From an uncultured Selenomonadales bacterium (lineage in GTDB: Bacteria; Bacillota; Negativicutes; Acidaminococcales; Acidaminococcaceae): 64,000 bases of DNA. Position 1 is the first letter of the stretch; each line of letters starts with the position of its first letter. Both the position numbers and the translations under genes were made by a program. The DNA lies in the NCBI GenBank assembly GCA_900314855.1, contig OMWZ01000001.1, positions 124,001 to 188,000 on the forward strand. Direction: 5' to 3'. Positions 18,901 to 27,663 of the stretch are shown here, piece by piece. Below the pieces are notes generated by a model. It was given only the letters and a program-made list of their open reading frames with translations. It had not been told where the DNA came from and made no database searches.

Positions 18901-19773
18901 CATCTGGCGGATGGCGGAGGCCAGGATCGTCATGGCGTCATGGTTGAACCGGTCCGGTTCCGATTTGCCCTGGACCTGGTAGACGCTCCCCTTTTTCAGT
19001 TTTTTGGCGGTGGACTGAAGCTCCTCTTTCTTGTCGAACAGGACTTTGACGTAAACGCCGTTCGCGTCGTCGGCCAGGCTGAAAAGAAGAAGGAATTTCT
19101 GGTTCCGCAGTTCTTTTTCCGAATAGGTTTCGAATTTTTTCCCTTCTTTATCCAGGGCTCCGACGAGGGTGCCTTGGACAACGACGTTCCTCTCCGCTTC
19201 GATCAGGCTGTTCATGGGACGCACGGCCCCCTTGATCCGATGTCCCAGGAGGAACCCGTCGGCAAATTTATCGCCGTACAACGAGGCATAGGCCTTTTGA
19301 AAGGCTTCATCCTGCAGGGAAGGCGCTCCGGCAGGAACAGAAGGCGCTGCCGGGGAAGGCGCCGGCGCGGCAGGAGACGCCGGGGAATCGGGAGACCCGG
19401 CAATCCCCAGTCCGGAGACGGTCGTTTCCTCTTCCGGCTCCCCAAAGTCGGGCGGCGCGTCGTTCCCTTGTGGGTCCGGCGCAGACTGTGCCGGGGAAGC
19501 GGCGGCGCGGTGTTTCGGGACACAGCGGTTCCACCGGACCCGGGAGGTGCCGAAGGCGGACCGAAAGGCGTCCGACACGACTTGAAGCAGGTCTTCCCCA
19601 GGGTCACAGGGCGCCGTGTAATCGATCTGCCACTGGTCGGCAGCCGTGTCCACCCAGATTTTATGGGCCCGTAAAACCTTGGCCTTGAATTTTTGTTCTG
19701 ATGAAAGCGACAGTGAATTCAAAAATTTAGTGAATTCACTGTCGTGGATGTCAATGTAAAAATCAGCGTTCAT
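15982..19773 (-). CDS. polC: DNA polymerase III PolC-type alpha subunit lacking the exonuclease domain
   Basis: Replicative polymerase of Firmicutes. Order: N-terminal domain (1-90), proline/alanine linker (90-155), OB domain (about 195-290), PHP domain (from 306, KRVELHCHTKMSKLDA, ITDHGVVQAF), zinc-binding region (CPQC...CPECG), palm with PDIDLNFSDEYQ, fingers, and a C-terminal clamp-binding QISLF. The length is 1263 residues instead of about 1430. Where family members carry a DnaQ-like exonuclease inside PHP, here GCEGYLITDEEG (about 369-380) runs within some 15 residues into HHIILLAKNRIGLQNLY. Proofreading must come from another protein, if present. It starts at ATG 19773, 3 bases after the MgtC stop. 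Confidence 0.96.
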   Translation of the reverse strand: MNADFYIDIHDSEFTKFLNSLSLSSEQKFKAKVLRAHKIWVDTAADQWQIDYTAPCDPGEDLLQVVSDAFRSAFGTSRVRWNRCVPKHRAAASPAQSAPDPQGNDAPPDFGEPEEETTVSGLGIAGSPDSPASPAAPAPSPAAPSVPAGAPSLQDEAFQKAYASLYGDKFADGFLLGHRIKGAVRPMNSLIEAERNVVVQGTLVGALDKEGKKFETYSEKELRNQKFLLLFSLADDANGVYVKVLFDKKEELQSTAKKLKKGSVYQVQGKSEPDRFNHDAMTILASAIRQMPEAGTPREDKAPVKRVELHCHTKMSKLDAIADIKELLETAIRFGHKALAITDHGVVQAFPFCTKALADIQGEIKLLLGCEGYLITDEEGDILKERLPHTGKIRSHHIILLAKNRIGLQNLYQLISLSHLNYLNGNGARTRPMIPREILQEYREGLILGSACEAGEVYRTVESLFEGKATEEQLRQTASFYDYLEVQPLGNNAFLERMGRFTREQLMEMNKKVYETAKSLGIPCCATCDVHFLRPEDAMTRTVLQYSQGYRDAEFQAPLYYRTTEEMLAEFSYFDKDTAYEICVTNPNRIADQCESMKPVPDDDQLYSPALPGAEEEIHDLSYAKAHRLYGDTLPKIVEDRLKLELDAIINHGYAVLYDIAHKLVKHSVDDGYLVGSRGSVGSSFVACMTDITEVNPLVPHYRCPQCRHTEFFTNNEYASGFDMPVKMCPECGTEMVRDGHNIPFAVFMGLHGDKVPDIDLNFSDEYQHSAHKYTEELFGRDNVCRAGTITTVAPKTAMSYARKYFEEHNIPAHPAYISKFAEGLNGVKRGTGQHPAGIMVIPRDMDIHYFTGMNHPADDKESDIITTHFDYHSINDRLVKLDILGHVDPTMIKRLQEFTGIDPTTIPIGDPDTMALFQGTDVLHVTPEQIGTKVGTLGIPECGTNFTLEMIYTMKPKIFSDIVRVSGYSHGTNVWLGNAKDLIEKEHRPVEQTISTRDDVMTSLIARGVDSSMAFKIMEYVRKGKAAKKGLEPKMREAMEKAGVPDWYMKSCETVEYLFPKAHAVAYVLNAYRIAYCKVHYPTAYYAAYFSQRADVDANFIYKGEEFIRQYLKNVEAQGFQASPVDKTNCIYLQLILEMLARGFEFLPIDLYKSHGHRFLPEGEKGVRIPLSALPGVGDGVGRTLALTAKRAREEGQDFLSMEDLIARCAKVEAETLRKAQDGAELSDEEQHLGHVGQSALDALNALGALGSLPETNQISLF

Positions 19774-19776
19774 AAA

Positions 19777-20493
19777 TCAACCTACATTTTCTATCGTCAG
19801 GATCCCGTCAATCTGCTGAATCCCCATGGTGAGATCCGTCGCGTCCTGATCCGGCGAGAATTTCAGGTACAACTCCAACAGGACTTGTTTTTTTGTCGGG
19901 TTGTTTTTGACATTGATTGTCTTCACCTTAATCCTGTTTTCCGTCAGGTAGTTCGTGACGTTGGTAATCAGGCCGGGACTGTTGACGGCCGTGATGCGGA
20001 TGAATTTGCGATCCGGACTGCGGCCCACGCTGAAGCGTTTTTCCCAGGTATGGAAGGTGACGAGCGTAACCATCGTGATCCCCGTCGCCATGATGCTGAT
20101 GAAATACATGCCGGCACCCGTAGCGAGACCGATGGCGGAAACCATCCAGAGGCTGGCTGCCGTGGTCAGGCCGCGGACGGTCAGCCCTTCGTGGAGGATC
20201 GTGCCGGCGCCAAGAAAGCCGATTCCGCTGACGACCTGCGCCGCGATGCGGGCAGAGTCACGGTTGCGAGGGTACTCGAAAGGAATCTGGTCGAACCCGT
20301 CAAAGCCGTACAGGGAGACAAGCATAATCAGAGTCGAGCCGGCGCAGACCAAAATATGGGTCCGGAATCCGGCCGGCCTGTCCCCGCTTCCCCGTTCCAT
20401 ACCGACAATCCCGCCGAATACGGCGGACAGGATCATGCGGACCAGCATTTCGAATTGGATGGAATTGATAAATTGAGTGAACCAGGATTCCAT
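19777..20493 (-). CDS. MgtC/SapB family membrane protein
   Basis: A 238-residue protein with about five N-terminal membrane segments and the MgtC signatures VFGGIVGMERGSGDRPAGFRT (near 25-45) and VVSGIGFLGAGTI (near 88-100), plus a soluble C-terminal ACT-like domain (about 150-238, RITAVNSPGLITNVTNYL). MgtC proteins are linked to magnesium limitation and membrane potential, but the activity here is unknown. It is tightly packed between proS (18 bases) and polC (3 bases), so it is translated with essential genes. Confidence 0.88.
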   Translation of the reverse strand: MESWFTQFINSIQFEMLVRMILSAVFGGIVGMERGSGDRPAGFRTHILVCAGSTLIMLVSLYGFDGFDQIPFEYPRNRDSARIAAQVVSGIGFLGAGTILHEGLTVRGLTTAASLWMVSAIGLATGAGMYFISIMATGITMVTLVTFHTWEKRFSVGRSPDRKFIRITAVNSPGLITNVTNYLTENRIKVKTINVKNNPTKKQVLLELYLKFSPDQDATDLTMGIQQIDGILTIENVG

Positions 20494-20511
20494 GTGATAC
20501 CCCCTCAGAAG

Positions 20512-22224
20512 TTACTTTTGGAGAGCCTCCAGCATGTCGCGGACGGTGCCGGTGAAATCATCGGCAGGCAGCAGGACCGTTTCGCCGGTTTTCCGCGTAC
20601 GGACTTCAATCTGGCCCTTGTCCAGGGTCTTTTTCCCGATGGTGATACGCAGAGGGAAACCGTACAGATCGGCGTCCTTGAATTTGACGCCCGGCCGTTC
20701 GTCGCGGTCGTCCAGGAGGACTTCCAGTCCGGCCTTCGTCAGTTCTTCATAGACGGAGAAAGCCTTCTCCCGGATCGCGTCGTCCTTGATATTGACCGGG
20801 ACGATGAGGACGTGATAAGGCGCGATCTGGGCCGGCCAGATAATGCCGTCCTTGTCGTTGTTCTGCTCCACGGCGGCCGCCATCGTCCGGCCTACGCCGA
20901 TGCCGTAGCAGCCCATCTGCATGGGAATCGATTTTCCCGTCTCGTCGAGGATGGTCGCGCCCATGGAGGCACTGTATTTATCGCGCAATTTGAAGATTTG
21001 ACCGACTTCGATGCCGCGGGCCTTGGCGATGGTACCGCCGCAATGGGGACAGGGATCCCCTTCCTGCATGAGGCGGATGTCCGCCACATAGGTAGGCGTG
21101 AAGTCACGCCCCGGATTGACGTTGATCCAGTGATAGCCTTCCTCGTTGGCGCCGCAGCAGAAGTTATGCATGTTCATGACCGTAGCATCGCAGACGATGA
21201 TGACTTTTTTCGGGTCGAGTCCGCAGGGGCCCATATAGCCGCCATGCGTGCCGGCCGCTGCCAGTTCTTCTGCCGGCGCCATTTCGATTTCGGGCACGCC
21301 GACCGTATTGACGACTTTGGTCTCGTTGACCTCGTGGTCGCCGCGGACAAAGCACAGAATCAGTCCTTTGGCGCTCGTATAGGCCACAGCCTTGACAGAC
21401 TTCTCCACCGGGGCCTTCAGGTAGTCGCAGACGGCCTGGATGGTCTTGCAGTCCGGCGTGGCGACTTTTTCTTTCTCTTTCAGTTCTTCCGGCGCGGATT
21501 CCAACGGATGAAGTTCCGCTTTTTCCGTGTCGGCGGCATAATTGCACTGCGTGCAGTAGCAGATTTCCGCTTCGCCGCTGTCGGCGAGGACCATGAATTC
21601 ATGGGAGCCGTTGCCGCCGATGGCGCCGCTGTCCGCTTCGACGGGGCGAAAGACCAGGCCGCAGCGTTGGAAGATGTTCGTGTAGGCCTGATACATTTTT
21701 TCATAAGCCTTGTCCAGGCCGGCTTCGTCGACATCAAAGGAATAGCCGTCTTTCATGATGAACTCACGGCTCCGCATCAGGCCGAAACGGGGGCGCCGTT
21801 CGTCGCGGAACTTGTCCTGGATCTGGTACAGGTTCAAGGGCAGCTGCCGGTAGGAATTGACATCCATCTGGGCCAGGAACGTAATCATTTCCTCGTGTGT
21901 CGGCCCCAGGCAGTAATCATGGCCGTGGCGATCCTTGATGCGCCACATCTCCCCGCCGTAAGCGTCCCAGCGGCCGCTTTGTTTCCAGAGCTCCGACGGC
22001 TGCAGGACCGGCATCAGGATTTCCTGGGCGCCGGCGGCTTCCATTTCTTCCCGGATGATGGCCTCGATTTTTTTCAGGACGCGCTGCGCCAGCGGCAGGA
22101 ACGTATACATGCCCGTGGCGGACTTACGCATATAGCCCGCACGGAGCATCAGTTTGTGGCTGGGAATTTCCGCTTCTGCCGGAACCTCCCGCAAGGTCGG
22201 TGCGTAAAGTTTGCTGACTAACAT
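20512..22224 (-). CDS. proS: Prolyl-tRNA synthetase, bacterial type with editing domain
   Basis: Class II synthetase charging tRNA-Pro. The 570-residue length is the bacterial form with the INS editing insertion (about 225-380) between motifs 2 and 3. Visible motifs include motif 2 RFGLMRSREFIMKDGYSF near 140-157 and motif 3 GIGVGRTMAAAVE near 440-452, followed by the anticodon-binding domain. The N-terminus (MLVSKLYAPTLREVPAEAEI) is typical. ispG lies directly upstream with 1 base between. Confidence 0.97.
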   Translation of the reverse strand: MLVSKLYAPTLREVPAEAEIPSHKLMLRAGYMRKSATGMYTFLPLAQRVLKKIEAIIREEMEAAGAQEILMPVLQPSELWKQSGRWDAYGGEMWRIKDRHGHDYCLGPTHEEMITFLAQMDVNSYRQLPLNLYQIQDKFRDERRPRFGLMRSREFIMKDGYSFDVDEAGLDKAYEKMYQAYTNIFQRCGLVFRPVEADSGAIGGNGSHEFMVLADSGEAEICYCTQCNYAADTEKAELHPLESAPEELKEKEKVATPDCKTIQAVCDYLKAPVEKSVKAVAYTSAKGLILCFVRGDHEVNETKVVNTVGVPEIEMAPAEELAAAGTHGGYMGPCGLDPKKVIIVCDATVMNMHNFCCGANEEGYHWINVNPGRDFTPTYVADIRLMQEGDPCPHCGGTIAKARGIEVGQIFKLRDKYSASMGATILDETGKSIPMQMGCYGIGVGRTMAAAVEQNNDKDGIIWPAQIAPYHVLIVPVNIKDDAIREKAFSVYEELTKAGLEVLLDDRDERPGVKFKDADLYGFPLRITIGKKTLDKGQIEVRTRKTGETVLLPADDFTGTVRDMLEALQK

Positions 22225-22225
22225 T

Positions 22226-23296
22226 TTATTGCTTCTTCCTCTCGTCTAAAATTTTATCGATTTCCACGAACAGGGATGGGATAAGGTCTTCTTCGGGTAC
22301 TTTCTTCAAGACCTCGCCCCTGCGGAAGACCAGCCCCTCCCCTTTGCCGCCGGCAATGCCGACATCGGCTTCCCGGGCTTCGCCCGGTCCGTTGACGACG
22401 CATCCCATGACGGCGACTGTAATGGGCTCCTTGATGCCGGCCAGATGCGCCTCCACCTGACCGGCCAGTTTTTCCAGGTCGATGCTGGTGCGGCCGCAGG
22501 TAGGACAGCTGATGAGGGTCGCGCCATGCTGGCGCAGGCCCAGGGCCTTCAGGATTTCAAAGCCCGCCTTGACCTCTTCCGCCGGGTCACCTGTCAGGGA
22601 AACACGGATGGTATCGCCAATGCCTTCGGCCAGAAGGGCCCCGATCCCGACAGCCGACTTGATCAAGCCGGAATGGACGGTCCCCGCTTCCGTAATGCCC
22701 ACGTGCAGCGGATAATCACACTGTGACGCCAGCAGGCGGTATGCGGCCAGGGTCAGGGGGACGTCGTGGCATTTGAGGCTGACCTTGATGTTGCCGTACT
22801 CCATATCCTCCAGGATGTGGATGTGGCGCCAGGCCGCTTCTACCAAGGCTTCCGGCGTCGGATGCCCGTATTTTTCCAAAAGGTCGCGTGGCAGCGAACC
22901 GGCGTTGACGCCGATCCGGATGGGAAGGTGACGCGCCCTGGCTGCTTCCACGACGGCGCGCACCTTGTCAGGGCCGCCGATGTTCCCGGGGTTGAGGCGC
23001 AGCCCGTCCACGCCGGATTCGATGGCCTGCAGGGCCAGCCGATAGTCGAAGTGGATATCCGCAATGACCGGGATGGGACTGCCGGCCGTAATGTCCTTCA
23101 GCGCCAGGGCCGCTTCCTGGTCCGGGACGGCACAGCGGATGATATCACAGCCCAGGTCGGCCAACCGCCGGATCTGGGCCAGTGTCGCCTGCGCGTTCTG
23201 GGTCTTGGTATTGGTCATGGACTGGACCGAAACGGGGGCGCCGCCGCCGATTTTCACGGATCCAACCTGGATTTGACGGGTTTTTCTGCGTTCCAT
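22226..23296 (-). CDS. ispG: 4-hydroxy-3-methylbut-2-enyl diphosphate synthase
   Basis: [4Fe-4S] enzyme of the MEP isoprenoid pathway. The 356-residue protein has the TIM-barrel start TRQIQVGSVKIGGGAPVSVQ, the cluster-binding SCPTCGRTSIDL (near 265) and GCVVNGPGEAREADVGIAGG (near 305-325). It starts at ATG 23296 after AAGGAG. With dxr and uppS in the same gene string, it links precursor synthesis to undecaprenyl phosphate. Confidence 0.97.
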   Translation of the reverse strand: MERRKTRQIQVGSVKIGGGAPVSVQSMTNTKTQNAQATLAQIRRLADLGCDIIRCAVPDQEAALALKDITAGSPIPVIADIHFDYRLALQAIESGVDGLRLNPGNIGGPDKVRAVVEAARARHLPIRIGVNAGSLPRDLLEKYGHPTPEALVEAAWRHIHILEDMEYGNIKVSLKCHDVPLTLAAYRLLASQCDYPLHVGITEAGTVHSGLIKSAVGIGALLAEGIGDTIRVSLTGDPAEEVKAGFEILKALGLRQHGATLISCPTCGRTSIDLEKLAGQVEAHLAGIKEPITVAVMGCVVNGPGEAREADVGIAGGKGEGLVFRRGEVLKKVPEEDLIPSLFVEIDKILDERKKQ

Positions 23297-23386
23297 ATGA
23301 ACAGCTCCTTTGTCGTTCCCGTTTCCGGGAGGCCGTTGAAACGACCGTTTTTTATTATACCATAGTTCTGTCCGTTCCGGACGGAA

Positions 23387-24409
23387 TCAGCGGGTGAAAT
23401 CCATATAGGTTGCCAGGATCGTGACGGCCAGGATCATGAGGACACCGGCCTTTTGGATATTGAGCATGGCTTTTTTCCCCAGACGGCGGCCTGTAATGGC
23501 TTCGGCGAGGAGAATGAAAAAGTGTCCGCCGTCCAGCGCGGGCAGCGGCAGAAGATTGATGACCGCCAGATTCAGGCTCAGGAGGGCCATAAATTGAAGC
23601 AAGGGCGCGAAGCCTTGCTGCGCCATCTCGCCCGTCATTTTCGCCACTCCCACGGGACCGGCCAATTCGGCCCCCGAACGGCCCGTCACCATCTGATACA
23701 GGCCCCGATACATGGACAACAAGATGTTGCCCGTCGCCCGGACGGAAGTAGCCGCCGCCTGTCCCGGGCCCAGCCGGACCTGACGTACGGCGGACAAGAC
23801 TCCGAGGAATGGCCGTCCCGATTCGGGGTTGGCCTGGGGCGTCATCATCAAGGTCTGACGGGTGCCGTCCCGTTCGATCACAATGGGCAAGGTCCGGAAG
23901 TCTGACGCGGCAATCTCCGAGCGGACACCGTCCCAGTCCGCGACCGGCCGGCCGTCAATCGTGACGATCCGGTCCCCGGCCCGCATGCCGCCCTGTGCCG
24001 CCGCTTGTCCCGGGACGACCTGTCCGATGATTGGTTCGTGGACCGGCATGTTGACGCCTACCAGGAGAAAGAGACTGAAAAAGATAAAGACCGGCAGGAG
24101 AAGATTCATGACGGACCCTGCCAGGATGACCAGCATGCGGGCCCAGACCGATTTCGAGTTGAAGCCCCGCTCCACGTCGGGGGGATCGTCGGGATCCATG
24201 CCGGCAATCCGGTTGTAACCGCCCAAAGGCAGGACGCGCAGGGAGTACAGAGTCTCCCCTTTCCGCTTCTGCCAGAGGTTCGGCCCAAAGCCGATGGCAA
24301 ATTCGTCGACCCGCATACCCGTCAGTTTGGCCGTGATGAAATGGCCGAACTCATGGATGGAAATGAGGACGCCGAAGACAAAGATACAAGCAAGGATAGT
24401 GACTAACAC
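23387..24409 (-). CDS. rseP: RIP metalloprotease RseP (site-2 protease)
   Basis: Intramembrane zinc protease. The catalytic HEFGH is at residues 19-23 in the first membrane segment, a PDZ domain lies at about 120-195 (QVVPGQAAAQGGMRAGDRIV), and the LDG motif is in NLLPLPALDGGHFF near 283-296. The length of 340 residues is normal for one PDZ domain. The start is GTG 24409 behind AAGGAG. Its substrate in this organism is not evident; no anti-sigma gene is adjacent. Confidence 0.95.
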   Translation of the reverse strand: MLVTILACIFVFGVLISIHEFGHFITAKLTGMRVDEFAIGFGPNLWQKRKGETLYSLRVLPLGGYNRIAGMDPDDPPDVERGFNSKSVWARMLVILAGSVMNLLLPVFIFFSLFLLVGVNMPVHEPIIGQVVPGQAAAQGGMRAGDRIVTIDGRPVADWDGVRSEIAASDFRTLPIVIERDGTRQTLMMTPQANPESGRPFLGVLSAVRQVRLGPGQAAATSVRATGNILLSMYRGLYQMVTGRSGAELAGPVGVAKMTGEMAQQGFAPLLQFMALLSLNLAVINLLPLPALDGGHFFILLAEAITGRRLGKKAMLNIQKAGVLMILAVTILATYMDFTR

Positions 24410-24424
24410 AAAAACTCCTTTCCG

Positions 24425-25576
24425 TCAGCGTTCCGCGATGAGGCGTTCCGTGTAGCGGCGGGTCCGCGCGTCTGTTTCGCGGATCTGCGCGATACCCGGC
24501 CGGGAAATGTTCTCGTGGGCTTCCACGGTCCGGCGGATTAATTCGGGAATTTCCAGATAGCGGATGCGGCCGGCCAGAAACGCTTCGACACAGACTTCGT
24601 TGGCCGCGTTGAAAACGCAGGGCAGGGTGCCGCCCGCCTTGCCGCAGGCGATGGCAATGGCCAGGGCGGGGAATTTATCCGTGTCCGGCTCCAGGAATGT
24701 CAGGGGGCCCGCCTGGACCAGGTCCAACTGGTCAAAGGCGCACCGGTACCGTTCGGGGAAGGACAAGGCATACTGGATAGGCAGGCGCATGTCGGGTACG
24801 CCCAGCTGCGCGAGGACCGCGCCGTCGCAGAATTCCACAAGGGAATGGACGATACTCTGGGGATGGATGACGACGTCGATCTTGCTGTACGGCATCTGGA
24901 AAAGCCAGTGGGCTTCCATGACTTCCAGGCCTTTGTTGGCCAGGGTAGAACTGTCTACGGTCACCTTCCGACCCATATTCCAGTTGGGATGATGAAGGCT
25001 TTGCTCGACCGTCACATGGGCCAGTTCTTCCTTCGATAAATGCAGGAACGGACCGCCGGACGCCGTCAGGATGAGACGTTTTACTTCGTCGTGCGTGCCG
25101 CCCCGCAGGGACTGGAAAATCGCGCTGTGCTCACTGTCCACGGGAGTCAGGCGGACATGGTTCTCCGCGACGGCTTCCATCACCAGGTGGCCCGCCGCCA
25201 CGAGGGTTTCCTTGTTGGCCAGGGCGATGTCCTTGCCACTCTCGATGGCGGCCAGCGTCGGTTCCAGTCCGGCGTAGCCGACCATGGCGCCTAGGACCGT
25301 ATCGGTCTCCTCGTACGTCGCCGCCGCCAGTAGACCTTCTTCGCCAGCGAGAATTTCCGTCTTGCCGTCATACCGCCGCCGCAGCTCTTCCGCCGCGGCC
25401 TGGTCGGTCAGGACGGCCAGATCCGGCTTGCATTGCCGAATCTGGGACAACATGACATCTACGTTGGAGTGCGCCGCCAGGGCGCGGATCCGCAGCCGGT
25501 CCGGATTGGCGGCCGCCACTTCGAGGGTCTGCCGGCCAATGGATCCGGTACTGCCGAGCAAGGTGAGATTTTTCAT
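24425..25576 (-). CDS. dxr: 1-deoxy-D-xylulose 5-phosphate reductoisomerase
   Basis: First committed step of the MEP pathway. The NADPH motif GSTGSIGRQTLEV (8-20), NKETLVAAG near 123, SEHSAIFQ near 150 and TASGGPF near 173 are all present in a 383-residue protein of normal length. It starts at ATG 25576 after GGAGG and is followed by rseP after 15 bases. Confidence 0.97.
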   Translation of the reverse strand: MKNLTLLGSTGSIGRQTLEVAAANPDRLRIRALAAHSNVDVMLSQIRQCKPDLAVLTDQAAAEELRRRYDGKTEILAGEEGLLAAATYEETDTVLGAMVGYAGLEPTLAAIESGKDIALANKETLVAAGHLVMEAVAENHVRLTPVDSEHSAIFQSLRGGTHDEVKRLILTASGGPFLHLSKEELAHVTVEQSLHHPNWNMGRKVTVDSSTLANKGLEVMEAHWLFQMPYSKIDVVIHPQSIVHSLVEFCDGAVLAQLGVPDMRLPIQYALSFPERYRCAFDQLDLVQAGPLTFLEPDTDKFPALAIAIACGKAGGTLPCVFNAANEVCVEAFLAGRIRYLEIPELIRRTVEAHENISRPGIAQIRETDARTRRYTERLIAER

Positions 25577-25621
25577 AGGACCTCCTTGGAGGGACAGGCC
25601 GGGCCTGTCGCTAAGGACGCG

Positions 25622-26452
25622 TCAGGCGCCCAGGAACAACAAGATGTAATAGGCTGCGGGCGCGGCAAAGAGCAGGCTGTCCATGCGGTCCAGGACGCCG
25701 CCGTGACCCGGGAAGAAGCTGCCCGAGTCCTTGATGGCAAAGGACCGCTTCAGGATGGATTCCACCAGGTCTCCCACAGGGGCGCAGAACGCGACGGCCA
25801 GGCCCAGGGCGGCGGAAGACGGCAGGGAAAGGCCCAGCCAGTCCGCGGCGATGCCCGCCGTGACGGCAAACGCGAAGAAGAAGCCTGCCACGGCCCCTTC
25901 CATGGATTTTTTCGGGCTGACGGAACAAAACTTATGCTTGCCGAACGCCCTGCCGAAGAAATAGGCGAACGTATCACTGGCCCAAGTGCCCAGGAGGACC
26001 ATCCAGACGGCTGCTTCGCCGTAGGCCAGGGTCAGGCCCCGAACCGTCACGTCGGGGCCGGGATGGGCCCGCAGGAGAATTACATGGGCGAACAGAAGGC
26101 CCGTGTACAGCAGGGCGCAGGCCGACAGGGAGGTGTGGGCCGGCCAGTCCGTCTCCCCGGATTGGCAATGGCGCACGAGACCTTCGAATAAGATGCCCAG
26201 GATGGCCGCCGTCAGGACCGGCAGGAACAAGTCAGGACGGGCAACACCGGCGGCCAGCTGCAGCAGCAGGACCGGCAGGGCCGACGTCACCGCGTAAAGG
26301 GTTTTCCCCTGCTCCGCCGCCATATGGGCGAATTCGCGCCACCCGACCACAGCCAGGACGGCGACCGCGGCCGTAAACAGCCAGCCGCCCCGGGTGACGA
26401 CAAAAATAGCGATGGGAATGCCCACAAGGGCGGTCAAAATACGTTTGAACAC
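25622..26452 (-). CDS. cdsA: Phosphatidate cytidylyltransferase
   Basis: Membrane enzyme making CDP-diacylglycerol. The protein (276 residues) is strongly hydrophobic over most of its length, and the C-terminal family signature is clear: SILKRSFAIKDSGSFFPGHG followed by GVLDRMDS (about 235-262). The start is GTG 26452 after GGAAGG. Position between uppS and dxr is the usual one. Confidence 0.95.
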   Translation of the reverse strand: MFKRILTALVGIPIAIFVVTRGGWLFTAAVAVLAVVGWREFAHMAAEQGKTLYAVTSALPVLLLQLAAGVARPDLFLPVLTAAILGILFEGLVRHCQSGETDWPAHTSLSACALLYTGLLFAHVILLRAHPGPDVTVRGLTLAYGEAAVWMVLLGTWASDTFAYFFGRAFGKHKFCSVSPKKSMEGAVAGFFFAFAVTAGIAADWLGLSLPSSAALGLAVAFCAPVGDLVESILKRSFAIKDSGSFFPGHGGVLDRMDSLLFAAPAAYYILLFLGA

Positions 26453-26490
26453 AATGAGACCTTCCTTACACCGGGCGCCGCGCGGCGTCC

Positions 26491-27276
26491 TTATTTTTGC
26501 ACGAGCCCGCCGAAGCGGCGTTCCCGTTTCTGAAAGGAGGCGATGGCCTCCAGGAGCATGGCCGGCGTAAAGTCAGGCCAGTAGACGTGGGTCGTCCACA
26601 TTTCCGCGTAGGCAATCTGCCAGAGCAGGAAATTGCTGATCCGCTGGTCGCCGCCGGTGCGGATGAGCAGGTCCGGATCGGGCAGGCCGCGGGAATAAAG
26701 GCTATCTTCGAACACGGCAGTATCGATGTCCTCCGCGGCCAGGTTCCCGTCCTGGACGCGGCGCGCGAGGGACTGCACGGCGTGCAGAATCTCCGCCCGG
26801 CCGCCGTAGTTGATGGCAAGGTTTAAAATCAGGCCCGTATTGTCCCGGGTCACTTCGATGGCGTGATCCATCTTTTCGCGGATGACCGGGGGCAGCCCTT
26901 CGCGGGATCCCATGAAGCGGACCTGTACATTATTATCGTTGAAATCCTGGATTTCGTTCGTCAGATAGTGACTCAGGAGCTCCATGATGAAATGGATTTC
27001 CGTGACGGGACGTTTCCAGTTTTCCGTGGAGAACGCGTAGGCAGTGATAATCTTTACTCCAAGACTGTCGGCTGCCCGTACGATGGTTTTCAATGTTTCC
27101 GCCCCGGCCTTGTGACCAAAGGTGCGGACTTTCCCCTGGGCCTTGGCCCAGCGGCCGTTGCCATCCATAATGATGGCGATGTGCTGCGGAATATTGTCCG
27201 GGCTCAGGCCCGACGTGTCAAGGTCGACTTGCTTCGGCATGGGCCGGAACACATTCGGAAAAAGTTGATCGAACAT
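26491..27276 (-). CDS. uppS: Isoprenyl (undecaprenyl) diphosphate synthase
   Basis: cis-Prenyltransferase making the C55 carrier lipid. The catalytic IIMDGNGRWAKAQGK (about 35-49), GHKAGAETL, FSTENWKRP and the C-terminal DLLIRTGGDQRISNFLLWQIAYAE are all present in 261 residues. ATG 27276 is chosen because AGGAG lies eight bases upstream; a longer frame upstream runs back into the ferredoxin gene. Confidence 0.97.
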   Translation of the reverse strand: MFDQLFPNVFRPMPKQVDLDTSGLSPDNIPQHIAIIMDGNGRWAKAQGKVRTFGHKAGAETLKTIVRAADSLGVKIITAYAFSTENWKRPVTEIHFIMELLSHYLTNEIQDFNDNNVQVRFMGSREGLPPVIREKMDHAIEVTRDNTGLILNLAINYGGRAEILHAVQSLARRVQDGNLAAEDIDTAVFEDSLYSRGLPDPDLLIRTGGDQRISNFLLWQIAYAEMWTTHVYWPDFTPAMLLEAIASFQKRERRFGGLVQK

Positions 27277-27302
27277 AAGGAATCTCCTATCGGCAGAGAG
27301 GC

Positions 27303-27343
27303 CCTTAAAAACAAAATGGGCAGCCCTTCCAAAGAGGAAGGGC
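27303..27343 (-). terminator. Terminator after the ferredoxin gene
   Basis: An 8-bp stem, GCCCTTCC with GGAAGGGC (27323-27343), is followed on the minus strand by a loose T-rich stretch (27303-27318). The T tract is interrupted, so some read-through into uppS is likely. Confidence 0.6.
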
Positions 27344-27364
27344 GCCTGGAAATAAGGACCGGAC

Positions 27365-27541
27365 TTAGTCCTGGCTGATGGCGTTGACCGGGCAGTTCGC
27401 AGCGCAAGCACCGCAATCCACGCAAGTCCCGGCATCAATTTCGTATTTGCCGTTGCCGTCTTCTTTCGGAGCTCCTACGGGGCAGACGCTTGCACACGTG
27501 CCGCAGCCGACGCAGGAGTCGGAATCGATCTTGAATGCCAT
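27365..27541 (-). CDS. 2[4Fe-4S] ferredoxin
   Basis: A 58-residue electron carrier with two CxxCxxCxxxCP clusters: CVGCGTCASVCP and CVDCGACAANCP. It starts at ATG 27541, six bases after a perfect GGAGGTG. It probably has its own transcript, with a terminator just downstream. A 14-bp palindrome (27596-27609) lies upstream. Redox partners cannot be told from context; ispG in the next operon is one possible client, by inference only. Confidence 0.95.
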   Translation of the reverse strand: MAFKIDSDSCVGCGTCASVCPVGAPKEDGNGKYEIDAGTCVDCGACAANCPVNAISQD

Positions 27542-27663
27542 ATCGTACACCTCCTTCCTCTCCACAGGTCAGATGTTTCCCCATATTTATGCCAAGCGGC
27601 AGCTGCCGCCGACAAGCGTTGAGAGGTCACACCGTCCCGGCGTCCCGGGCGGTACGACCGCGG

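Noticed and set aside
19744-22221. Plus-strand open frame of 825 codons opposite MgtC and proS
   Set aside because: It lies opposite two well-identified genes, crosses their boundary and shows no domain or start signal.
27584-27615. Ferredoxin promoter
   Set aside because: TTGTCG and TAAATA are 20 bp apart with a 14-bp palindrome between them; the boxes are too weak to call, though the dyad is mentioned in the ferredoxin entry.
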